The notes beneath the pieces are model-generated. The model saw only the letters and a program-made list of their open reading frames with translations, was not told the origin of the DNA and did no database searches. The position numbers were made by a program, and so were the translations under genes. A stretch of 64,000 nucleotides of DNA, taken from contig JACKLK010000005.1 in the NCBI GenBank assembly GCA_024236015.1, positions 321,692 through 385,691 on the forward strand, read 5' to 3'. Source of the stretch: Rhodoferax sp. Lineage in GTDB: Bacteria; Pseudomonadota; Gammaproteobacteria; Burkholderiales; Burkholderiaceae_C. Below are positions 43,767-51,096 of the stretch, piece by piece (positions within the stretch are counted from its first letter, which is position 1; every line of letters begins with the position of its first letter).

Positions 43767-44813
43767 ATGAATCCCGTTGCATCTTTTCGAATCGTCACTG
43801 CCCGCCCCGCCGCTCATTCGCGCCGGCCGCCACAGGCCCTGCGCGCACTTGCTGCCGTGGCCCTGGCCGGCGCGGCCAGCCTGCCGCTGCAGGCCCAGGC
43901 GACGGACGCAGGCAAGTACCCGGAGCGTCCGGTGCGGCTCATCGTCAGTTATGCCGCCGGCAACGTGACCGATTCGCTGGCGCGTATCGTCTCCGACAAG
44001 CTGTCGGCGCAATGGGGCCAGGCCGTGACGGTCGAGAACCGCCCCGGGCAGGGCGGCAGCATCGGCGCCCAGACGGCGGTGAAGGCGCCGGCCGACGGCT
44101 ACACCTTGCTGTTCTCGGCGATGGCCGCCATGGCCATCAATCCACATGTCTATTCCAACCTGGGATACGACGTGCGCAAGGACTTCCTGCCCATCATCAA
44201 CGTGGCCTACCCCAGCAGCCTGATCGTCGCCACACCGGCACTCAAGATCAACAACTTCAAGGCGCTGGTGGACTACAGCAAGGCGAACCCGACGGCCTTG
44301 AACTACGGCACGGCCGGCAATGGCACCGTTCCGCACCTGAACATGGAGGCCATCAAGGAGATGACCGGGTTGGTGGCGCAACATGTTCCGTACAAGGCTG
44401 CTTCGGCCGTGATGACCGACGTGATGGGCGGGCGGCTGCAACTGCAGGGCGAGTCGGTTGCGGTGGTGATGCCGCAGATCAAGGCGGGCAACCTGGTGCC
44501 CATTGCCGCCACGTCGGTCAAGCGCCTGCCGCAACTGCCGGACCTGCCCACGGTGTCCGAACTGGTGCCGGGTTATGTGCCGGTCGTGCCGTGGCTGGGT
44601 ATCTTTGCGCCCGTGGGAACGCCGCCGGCGATCATCGCCAAGGTGAACCAGGATGTCATGGCGATCCTGAACATGCCCGACGTCCAGCAGCGTTTCCAAA
44701 CCGTCGGACTGACGACCTCGGGCGATGGGCCACAGGAGTTCGCCAGGACGATCAACAGCGACTACGAGCGCCTGGGCAAGCTGGTGCGTCAGCTCGGCCT
44801 GAAGGTGGACTGA
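43767..44813 (+). CDS. Bug-family tripartite tricarboxylate transporter binding protein (1)
   Basis: A 348-residue periplasmic binding protein. A long leader (about 47 residues, ending LQAQATDAG) precedes the Bug fold, with YPERPVRLIVSYAAGNVTDSLARIVSDKL, VENRPGQGGSIGAQTAVKAPADGYTLLF and YGTAGNGTVPHLNMEAIKEM. Bug proteins bind carboxylates or small polar compounds, and most are orphans without TctAB membrane parts, as here. The ATG at 43767 with GGAG 6 bases upstream is preferred to a TTG at 43755. It is followed by a CoA transferase gene after only 5 bases, so the ligand is probably an acid that is then thioesterified. Confidence 0.92.
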   Translation: MNPVASFRIVTARPAAHSRRPPQALRALAAVALAGAASLPLQAQATDAGKYPERPVRLIVSYAAGNVTDSLARIVSDKLSAQWGQAVTVENRPGQGGSIGAQTAVKAPADGYTLLFSAMAAMAINPHVYSNLGYDVRKDFLPIINVAYPSSLIVATPALKINNFKALVDYSKANPTALNYGTAGNGTVPHLNMEAIKEMTGLVAQHVPYKAASAVMTDVMGGRLQLQGESVAVVMPQIKAGNLVPIAATSVKRLPQLPDLPTVSELVPGYVPVVPWLGIFAPVGTPPAIIAKVNQDVMAILNMPDVQQRFQTVGLTTSGDGPQEFARTINSDYERLGKLVRQLGLKVD

Positions 44814-44818
44814 GCATC

Positions 44819-46042
44819 ATGACCGCCGCTACACCCGACTCCCGGCGACCCCGGCCGCTGGACGGCATCCGCATCCTGGACCTGACCACGGTGCTGGCCG
44901 GGCCGTATTGCACCTACCAGCTGGCCCTGCTCGGCGCCGAGGTGACCAAGCTGGAGAGGCCCGGGCAAGGCGACTGGGCGCGCAGCGGGTCCCCGGTGAC
45001 CGGCATCCCGGAGTTCTCGGCCCAGTTCGTCGCGCAGAATGCCGCCAAGCGATCGATCACGCTGAACCTGCAGTCGGAGCGCGGACGCGCATGGGCGCTG
45101 CGCCTGATGGCCCAGGCCGACGTGGTGGTCGAGAACTTCTCGGCCGGCGTGGCCGATCGCCTGGGCATCGGATTCGAGGCGGCGCGCGCGCAGCGCGGCG
45201 ACATCGTCTACTGCGCCATCTCCGGATACGGCCAGACCGGCCCGATGGCCCGGCGCCCGGCCTACGACCACGTGGTGCAGGCGGCGTCCGGCGTGACCAT
45301 GCTGACCGGCACCGCGGAGTCGGTGCCCAACCGCATCGGCCCGCCCATCTTCGACTACCTGGCCGGCATGTACGGCGCCTTCGCCGTGGTGGCCGCGTTG
45401 CGCGAACGCGACCGCACCGGCGAGGCGCAGATGGTCGACGTCGGCATGCTGGACGCCGGCCTGGTCGCGATGGCGTCGACCATGTCGACCATCGCCAACA
45501 GCGGCATCGAACCCACCGCCAAGGGCAATACCGCCGCCAGCGGCGCACCGGCGTCGGGCATCTTCGCCACCGCGGACGGCCTGCTGTCGATGACCGCCAA
45601 CCAGGAGGCCCAGCTGCTGCGCCTGTGCCAGGTGCTGGGCCTGCAGGACACGCTGCGCGACCCGCGTTTCGACAGCGCCGAGGCGCGCAGCGCCAACGCG
45701 GTCGCCTTCCGTGCGGAACTCACCCGCGCCTTGCGCACCGATTCCGCGCAGGCCTGGGAAGAGCGGCTTTCGGCCGCCCACGTGCCCGCGACCCGGGTGC
45801 GTACGGTCAAGGAGGCCATGGCCGACCCGCACGTGCAGGAACGCGCCGTGATGCAGACGCTGCACGACCCGCGCAGCGGCCGCGACATGCAGGTGCCGAC
45901 CATCGGCTTCCGGTGGAACCGGCGCAGCCTGGGGCCAGATGCGCCGCCGCCGCGCCTGGGCGAACATACCGACGAGACGCTGGCGGCACTGGGCCTGGAC
46001 GCGAACGGCATCGCCGAGTTGCGCGACGAGGGTGTGATCTGA
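44819..46042 (+). CDS. CaiB/BaiF-type (class III) CoA transferase (1)
   Basis: A 407-residue class III CoA transferase. The N-terminal half has the signature LDGIRILDLTTVLAGPYCTYQLALLGAEVTKLERPG, then QNAAKRSITLNL and VVVENFSAGVADRLGIG; the catalytic Asp is in IGPPIFDYLAGMYGAFAVVAALRERDRTGEAQMVDVGMLD. It moves CoA from one acyl-CoA to another acid. The gene is coupled to the Bug binding-protein gene (5-base gap). Donor and acceptor are unknown and no further pathway gene follows on the same strand; the next gene is convergent. Confidence 0.9.
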   Translation: MTAATPDSRRPRPLDGIRILDLTTVLAGPYCTYQLALLGAEVTKLERPGQGDWARSGSPVTGIPEFSAQFVAQNAAKRSITLNLQSERGRAWALRLMAQADVVVENFSAGVADRLGIGFEAARAQRGDIVYCAISGYGQTGPMARRPAYDHVVQAASGVTMLTGTAESVPNRIGPPIFDYLAGMYGAFAVVAALRERDRTGEAQMVDVGMLDAGLVAMASTMSTIANSGIEPTAKGNTAASGAPASGIFATADGLLSMTANQEAQLLRLCQVLGLQDTLRDPRFDSAEARSANAVAFRAELTRALRTDSAQAWEERLSAAHVPATRVRTVKEAMADPHVQERAVMQTLHDPRSGRDMQVPTIGFRWNRRSLGPDAPPPRLGEHTDETLAALGLDANGIAELRDEGVI

Positions 46043-46108
46043 GCGCCGGCCACCGGGGCGCACGGGCGCCGCGGCGTTCCCGGGCCGGTAAACGCGGGCC
46101 CGCGGCGG

Positions 46109-47596
46109 TCAACCGCAACACGCCTGCGGTGCGGCCGGCGCCACTGGCGCCCGCGCCTTGACGGGTGGCGCCGCAGGCGTGCAGCCGCAGCCGGCCTTGC
46201 CCTCGGCCTTCTTCGTCTCGTCCAGCGCACAACAGGCGCTGGCGTCGAGCTTGGCCGGACCGCCGCAGCATCCGCCCGCCGTGGCCGCCGCGGCCTTGTC
46301 CTGGTTGGCGAAATCGACCGAACACACGCCGGTCTCGGGCAGCTCCAGCTGCACGTCGTCGGCCGCGGCCAAGTCGCCGGCCAGTGCGGCGACGACCGAA
46401 CGCGCCTGCTCGTAGCCGGTGGCCATCAGGAAGTTCGGCGCGCGGCCGTAACTCTTGGCGCCGATGGCGTAGAAGCCCGGTTCGGGCTGGGTCAGTTCGC
46501 GGTGGCCGTGCGGGCGCACGGTGCCGCAGCTGTGCTCGTTCGGATCGATCAGCGGCGCCAGTGCATCGGTGCTCTCGAGCCACGGATCCAGGCGCAGCCG
46601 CAGTTCGCTGGCGATGCGCAGGTCGGGCCGGGCGCCGGTGGCGGCGACGATCTCGTCGATGCCGTCGATGGCGGGCAAGGACCGGTCTTCGGCGGCAATG
46701 CGCAAGCGGCCTTGTGGCGTGCGCACGATGGCGCGGATACCGAAGCCCATCCGCACATCCAGCTGGCCCGCCTCGACCAGGGCGCGCAGCCGGGTCCCGA
46801 TCTGGCCACGCGCCGGCAGGCCGTCGTTGGCGCCACCGCCGAACAGGCGGCGCAGGTAGGTGCCGCGCACCGCCCACACGATACGTGTGCCCGGCGCCTG
46901 GCCGGCGAGCGTGGCCAGGGCCAGCAGGTTGCCGGCGGCCGAATGGCCGGCGCCGACGACCAGCACCGTGCGGCCGGCATACCGGCTGCGCGCCGCGCCG
47001 AGGATGTCGGGCATGCCATAGGCGATGTGTCCGGCGTTCTCGGATTCGCCCAGCGCCGGCAGGCCGTGGATGCCGATCGGGTTGGGTTGCGCCCAGGTGC
47101 CCGTCGCGTCGATGACGGCGCGTGCGCGGTGTTCCTCGATGCCGCCCGGGGTCGACACACGCAGCAGGAAAGGCGCGGCATCGCGTCCGGCCGTCCTGGA
47201 CTTGTCGAAGCCGGCCCGTGTGACCGCGTGCACACGCGCCTGGAAACGGATATGCGGCGCCAGTGCCGCGGTGCGTGCCAGCGGCGCCAGGTAGTGCTGC
47301 ACCACCTCTGCGGCGGTGGGCAGCACCTCGCCGTCTGGCGCGTTCCAGCCGTGCGCGTCGAGCAAGGCGCGCGCGGCATGGTCGATGTTGTAGCGCCACG
47401 GCGAGAACAGGCGCACATGGCCGTAACCCTGCAGGTGTGCGGCGACATGGTCGCCGGCCTCGAATACCTGCACCGCCATGCCGCGCCGCACCAGATGGGC
47501 GGCGGCGGCCAGCCCGACCGGACCGGCGCCGATCACCGCCACCGGCAGTGCGGCAGTGGTGTGGGTGTCAGGGGATTGCATCGTTTTCGTGCTCAT
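46109..47596 (-). CDS. ArsO-like FAD/NAD(P) oxidoreductase with cysteine-rich tail
   Basis: A 495-residue flavoprotein. Dinucleotide-binding loops are VIGAGPVGLAAAAHL (FAD) and VVGAGHSAAGNLLAL (NADPH), as in flavin monooxygenases; GTWAQPNP and IGAKSYGRAPNFLMATGYEQARSVV are further segments. The last 60 residues form a tail with four clustered Cys groups (GGCCGG, SACCALDE, GCGC, ACCG), well suited to bind arsenite or another soft metal. The start at 47596 has AAGGAG at good distance; the ATG at 47602 is too close. It lies in one transcript behind arsR with a TTCGT-N6-ACGAA site before it. ArsO, a flavin monooxygenase of some ars operons, is the nearest named relative; substrate unproven. Confidence 0.75.
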   Translation of the reverse strand: MSTKTMQSPDTHTTAALPVAVIGAGPVGLAAAAHLVRRGMAVQVFEAGDHVAAHLQGYGHVRLFSPWRYNIDHAARALLDAHGWNAPDGEVLPTAAEVVQHYLAPLARTAALAPHIRFQARVHAVTRAGFDKSRTAGRDAAPFLLRVSTPGGIEEHRARAVIDATGTWAQPNPIGIHGLPALGESENAGHIAYGMPDILGAARSRYAGRTVLVVGAGHSAAGNLLALATLAGQAPGTRIVWAVRGTYLRRLFGGGANDGLPARGQIGTRLRALVEAGQLDVRMGFGIRAIVRTPQGRLRIAAEDRSLPAIDGIDEIVAATGARPDLRIASELRLRLDPWLESTDALAPLIDPNEHSCGTVRPHGHRELTQPEPGFYAIGAKSYGRAPNFLMATGYEQARSVVAALAGDLAAADDVQLELPETGVCSVDFANQDKAAAATAGGCCGGPAKLDASACCALDETKKAEGKAGCGCTPAAPPVKARAPVAPAAPQACCG

Positions 47597-47613
47597 GGTC
47601 ATCTCCTTCGTGA

Positions 47614-47629
47614 TTCGTCGATTTACGAA
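47614..47629. promoter_or_regulatory. ArsR operator before the flavoprotein gene
   Basis: TTCGTCGATTTACGAA has perfect 5-base arms TTCGT/ACGAA around six bases, 18 bases before the ATG at 47596. It differs from the site before arsR (48032-48047) at a single position in the spacer. Confidence 0.65.
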
Positions 47630-47690
47630 CGATTGGGGCAAAAAAATGCTGGTGGTGGGTGGGGCGAGAAAAGGGGTCTGCAATGGACCG

Positions 47691-48020
47691 TCAGAGGCTG
47701 CCCACGAGTCGCTTGAGCTCGGCCAGCCGATCCGGGTTGACGCAATAACAGGTGCGCTGGTCTTCCGGCGAGCCGCACACGAGGCCGGCCTCCTTCAGGA
47801 TCTTTACGTGTTGCGAGGTCGTCGACGGCGCCAGGTCGACGACGTCGGACAGGTCACCGAAATAACAGGTCTTGTGGCGCGACAGGTGCAGCAGCAACTG
47901 CACCCGCGCCGGATGCGCCAGCGCCTTGAACAGGCCGGCCATCGCGTCGGCATCGATGGGCTTGGCGTGATCGGCGCCGGTCATGCAGGCATCGGCGGCG
48001 CAGGTGGTTGTGGTCGTCAT
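47691..48020 (-). CDS. arsR: ArsR/SmtB-family metalloregulatory repressor
   Basis: A 109-residue winged-helix repressor with KALAHPARVQLLLHLSRHKTCYFGDLSDVVDLAPSTTSQHVKILKEAGLV. Cysteines lie at C7, C12 near the start, in KTCYFGD on the sensing helix, and in LVCGS and RTCYCV on the wing. The set is rich enough for an arsenite-type site, although it is not the classic CVCDL. The start at 48020 avoids a 15-codon extension across the operator. Operators TTCGT-N6-ACGAA lie 12 bases before this gene and before the flavoprotein gene, so it controls both. No arsB, acr3 or arsC is present in the window. The symbol is by family; the metal is unproven. Confidence 0.85.
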   Translation of the reverse strand: MTTTTTCAADACMTGADHAKPIDADAMAGLFKALAHPARVQLLLHLSRHKTCYFGDLSDVVDLAPSTTSQHVKILKEAGLVCGSPEDQRTCYCVNPDRLAELKRLVGSL

Positions 48021-48031
48021 GGACTTCGTTG

Positions 48032-48047
48032 TTCGTCGAATTACGAA
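48032..48047. promoter_or_regulatory. ArsR operator before arsR
   Basis: TTCGTCGAATTACGAA is a fully symmetric site: arms TTCGT and ACGAA plus a palindromic AATT core shifted by one. It lies 12 bases before the arsR ATG, the usual autoregulatory position. Confidence 0.65.
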
Positions 48048-48151
48048 TAATTCTAGTGACGCCATTCGGGCGTGTCAAGCGGGGGGTGTCATGTACGGTC
48101 CCGGCAGCGCCGCGCCGGGTGCCGGGAGCGCGGGAGCGGGCCGGCCGTTCG

Positions 48152-49258
48152 TCAAGGCTGCGCGGCTGTCCGTGTGTCTGCCTCGTCGCCCAGGCAGGGC
48201 AGGGCGGGCCGGGCCTGGTTCAGCAGCACGTCGCGGATGTAGTCCGAGGGATAGTGATGATCGGCGGTCGGCAGATCCGGTTCGGCTGCGATCAGCTGCG
48301 CGAAATTGCAGGCGATGATCTGCATCGAATGCCCGCCGAAGCTGGAGCGGCCTTCGAGCTGCAGGCCGATGTCGTGCCGGCCGTACCGGGCCTGCGTGAC
48401 CGAGGTCGAGACGAAGCGGATCTTCTCGAGGATCTCGCCGCCGTGGTACAGGCGGTGGATGATCGGATAGGCATTGCGCACCTGCCCGTGCAACCGCAGC
48501 TGCGACCAGTTCGAGACCGGCGAGGTATTGAAGGTGAACACCTCCTTGACGCTCCTGGACAGGTAACCGGCCTGCTGCGCAAGACCGCCGCCGAGCGAGT
48601 GGCCGGTGATGTAGATCCGGGCTCCGTCGCCCCGGTCCTCGAGCACGGACTCCAGCGCGGCGAACAGCGGCAGCATGTGCGCGCGGGCCACGGCGTATTG
48701 CGCGGGCTCGAAGCCCAGAAAGGCCGCCAGGTTGGACCCCCAGTCCTTGAAGGTCTGGCCCGGGCGGTTCTCGGTGCCGCGAAACGCGATCACCGCCTGC
48801 GCGAGCCGACCGGCGGTGTTGCGGTAGACATAGGTCTCGTAATACAGGCCGGACGCATCGTCCAGGCAGGGTGCGACGCCTGGTTGCGCGGCCGCGGGCA
48901 CCCAGCGCTCCCAGCCTCCGGCGCCCTGGGTGTCGCGCGGCATGCCGTAACGCGTGACGTCCAGGCCGCGGGCCGGCGCAGCGAGGTAGGCGCAACCGTT
49001 GCCGTCGCGGGTCTCCTCGGGCAGGTCGCGCCGGTAGACGGCCTCGGCGAACAGTGCCATCAGTCCGAAGCGCCGGGCCATGTCGACCAGGAAGCGGTCG
49101 GACTGCGGGCTCAGCGCTTCGGTGTCGTTGCGGGCATCGTGCGAAGCGTCGTTCGCGGACAAGGTGACGAACATGCCGCAGCCGGCCAGGGTCGTGGCCA
49201 GCAGCACGGTGAGCAGGGTTGCGAGAAGGCGTGGTGGTGATCGATGGTCGGGTCTCAT
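48152..49258 (-). CDS. class 3 lipase-family lipoprotein
   Basis: A 368-residue exported protein. The lipoprotein signal (LLATLLTVLLATTLAGC, lipobox L-A-G-C at residue 27) would anchor it in the envelope. The catalytic domain is a fungal-type (class 3) lipase: strand AVIAFRGTENRPGQTFKDWGSNL and nucleophile Ser in IYITGHSLGGGLAQQAGYL. The Asp and His are not certain; a possible His lies in GGHSMQII. The natural substrate may be a lipid or another ester. The gene is divergent from the GNAT gene, with a 264-base gap in which I see no further gene. Confidence 0.85.
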   Translation of the reverse strand: MRPDHRSPPRLLATLLTVLLATTLAGCGMFVTLSANDASHDARNDTEALSPQSDRFLVDMARRFGLMALFAEAVYRRDLPEETRDGNGCAYLAAPARGLDVTRYGMPRDTQGAGGWERWVPAAAQPGVAPCLDDASGLYYETYVYRNTAGRLAQAVIAFRGTENRPGQTFKDWGSNLAAFLGFEPAQYAVARAHMLPLFAALESVLEDRGDGARIYITGHSLGGGLAQQAGYLSRSVKEVFTFNTSPVSNWSQLRLHGQVRNAYPIIHRLYHGGEILEKIRFVSTSVTQARYGRHDIGLQLEGRSSFGGHSMQIIACNFAQLIAAEPDLPTADHHYPSDYIRDVLLNQARPALPCLGDEADTRTAAQP

Positions 49259-49522
49259 GGGATGGGTTTCCGTTGTGCGAGGACGGCGCCATGCCTGCCT
49301 GGGCCGTTGCGCCGGCAGCCATGCGACGCCGGGACTGCCAGCCGAAGGCGCGGCGCAGCGTGTCGATCGTGGCCGCCGGTGTGCCGTCGCTCCGTAAATT
49401 CTGCCTGAGCCGTCTCGGCCACCCTGCGCGTTACCATCCGGCACAGCAGACAGGCGGCCACATGTGGGTGTCGACACCGTCGACCACCGGGGCCGCCTCG
49501 CCGCACCGACAACCCGCTCGCC

Positions 49523-50500
49523 ATGATCCGCGCCGCCCGTCCCGACGAATGGCCCGAACTGACCCGCCTGGCCCATGCGGCCAAGGCGTCCTGGGGGTAT
49601 GCGGCCGCCGACCTGGAAGCCTGGCGGGACGATCTGTCTTTCAGCGCGGTGTCGATCCGCGCGCAACCGACCTTCGTCGTCGACGATGGCGGCGCGGTGC
49701 GCGCCGTGCTCCAGCTGGACACACGTGCCCGGCCTTGGGAGATCGGCGCCTTGTGGGTCGACCCGGGCGCGATGCGGCAAGGCCACGGCCGGGCCTTGAT
49801 GCGCCATGCCGCGGCGTACGCGCTCGGCCGAGGGCAGGCGGTGCTGGCCATCGATGCCGACCCGAACGCGGCGGCGTTCTACCGTGGCCTGGGGGCGCAG
49901 CCGGTCGGCGAAGTCGCGGCACCGACGGCGGGCGATCCGGGACGGGTACGGCCGCAGCTGTTGTTGCCACTCGATGCCGCGGGCGACGACAAGCGGCCGC
50001 CGGTGTTGCGCCCGTTGGCACGCGCGCAGGCATCGGAGCTGCAGGTCTTGTACGACGCCTGTGCCGACTATTTCGTCCATGCACAGGGAGCAGCGGCATC
50101 GGCCGACGCGGCGCTGGCCGAGTTCGATGACCGGCCCGACGGTGTGCCGGCCGAGGCCAAGTTCGTGTTCGGCAGCCTGCAGCCCGATGGCAGGTGCGCG
50201 GCGATGGTCGAAGGCCTGCGCGACTACCCGCTGGCCGGCGTCTGGTACCTGGGCCTGATGCTGGTGCGGCCGGCGCTGCGGTCGCAAGGCCTCGGCGCGG
50301 CACTGGTGCGCCGGCTCGAGCATCTTGCCCGCGCGGCGGGAGCCCGTGAGATCCGCTTGTGCGTGTTCGATACGGCGCCGCGTTCCAGGGCGTTCTGGGA
50401 GCGCAACGGTTACCGGGTGTTTCGGGCGGTTCCGGCCACGCAGTTCGGGGCGAAGCGGCAGGCGCGCACCGAGCTGCACAAGTTGCTGGACGCAAGCTGA
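49523..50500 (+). CDS. double-domain GNAT acetyltransferase
   Basis: A 325-residue protein with two GNAT domains. The first (residues 1-150) has ALWVDPGAMRQGHGRALMRHA as acetyl-CoA pyrophosphate loop and AFYRGLGAQPVGEV near its end; the second (160-325) has LMLVRPALRSQGLGAALVRRLEHLARAAGAREIRLCVFDTAPRSRAFWERNGYRVF, the better conserved one. The first domain may be degenerate. The substrate is unknown. It starts at the ATG at 49523 and its end is convergent with the MarR gene. Confidence 0.85.
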   Translation: MIRAARPDEWPELTRLAHAAKASWGYAAADLEAWRDDLSFSAVSIRAQPTFVVDDGGAVRAVLQLDTRARPWEIGALWVDPGAMRQGHGRALMRHAAAYALGRGQAVLAIDADPNAAAFYRGLGAQPVGEVAAPTAGDPGRVRPQLLLPLDAAGDDKRPPVLRPLARAQASELQVLYDACADYFVHAQGAAASADAALAEFDDRPDGVPAEAKFVFGSLQPDGRCAAMVEGLRDYPLAGVWYLGLMLVRPALRSQGLGAALVRRLEHLARAAGAREIRLCVFDTAPRSRAFWERNGYRVFRAVPATQFGAKRQARTELHKLLDAS

Positions 50501-50543
50501 AGCGTCCACAGACGCGGGACCGTTCGCCGCGTGGACCGGCTCC

Positions 50544-50966
50544 TCAGTCCTGGCCCAGCGCCTTGTGTGCCAGCGCCAGGAAGGTCGCGCGTTCCGCGGC
50601 GCTCAGCGGCGCCAGGATCTCGGCCTGCAAGGCTTCGACCACCGGCCGGCTGGCGGCCAGCAACTGTGCGCCTTCGGGTGTCAGATGCAGTTGGCGGGCC
50701 CGGCGATCCTGCTCGCTGACCACGCGTTGCACCAGGCCTTTCTGCTCCAGGCGATCGATCACGCCGCCGATGGTCGCGCGGTCGAAGCTGATGGTGGCGG
50801 CCAGCGTGGCCTGGTCGATGCCGCTTTGCCGGGCGATGGTGTCGAGCGCGGCGAACTGCACCGAGGTCAGGTCGAGGCCCGCAGCCTGTGTCTGCGCCTG
50901 GAAGACCTGTGTCGACTGCTGTTGCAGCCGCCGGATCAGGTGCCCGGCCATCTCGCTCATGTCCAT
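50544..50966 (-). CDS. mobR: MarR-family repressor, MobR-like
   Basis: A 140-residue winged-helix dimer: LDLTSVQFAALDTIARQSGIDQATLAATISFDRATIGGVIDRLEQKGLVQRVVSEQDRRARQLHLT is the typical MarR core. It is divergent from the 3-hydroxybenzoate hydroxylase gene with a strong palindrome (51034-51060) between. The same arrangement is known in Comamonas testosteroni, where the MarR protein MobR represses mobA and is released by 3-hydroxybenzoate. The start at 50966 has GGGAGGAC 8 bases upstream. The symbol rests on this synteny and is not proven by direct comparison. Confidence 0.8.
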   Translation of the reverse strand: MDMSEMAGHLIRRLQQQSTQVFQAQTQAAGLDLTSVQFAALDTIARQSGIDQATLAATISFDRATIGGVIDRLEQKGLVQRVVSEQDRRARQLHLTPEGAQLLAASRPVVEALQAEILAPLSAAERATFLALAHKALGQD

Positions 50967-51033
50967 GTGTGTCCTCCCGCGCCGCAGACCCGACCGATGA
51001 TACGAGGGGTGTTTGACCGCTTGACGCATGTAG

Positions 51034-51060
51034 TAAGTATACATACCATATGCATACTTA
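51034..51060. promoter_or_regulatory. MarR/MobR operator with overlapping mobA promoter
   Basis: A 27-bp palindrome: arms TAAGTATACATA and TATGCATACTTA, complementary except for one base pair, around CCA. A promoter for mobA fits here: TTGACG at 51021-51026, 17 bases, TACCAT at 51044-51049, so the -10 box lies in the operator. It is 37 bases before the mobA ATG. The AT-rich site stands out sharply from the surrounding GC-rich DNA. Confidence 0.75.
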
Positions 51061-51096
51061 TCGTAAACCCGAAACCCACCGGCACAAGGAGACACC

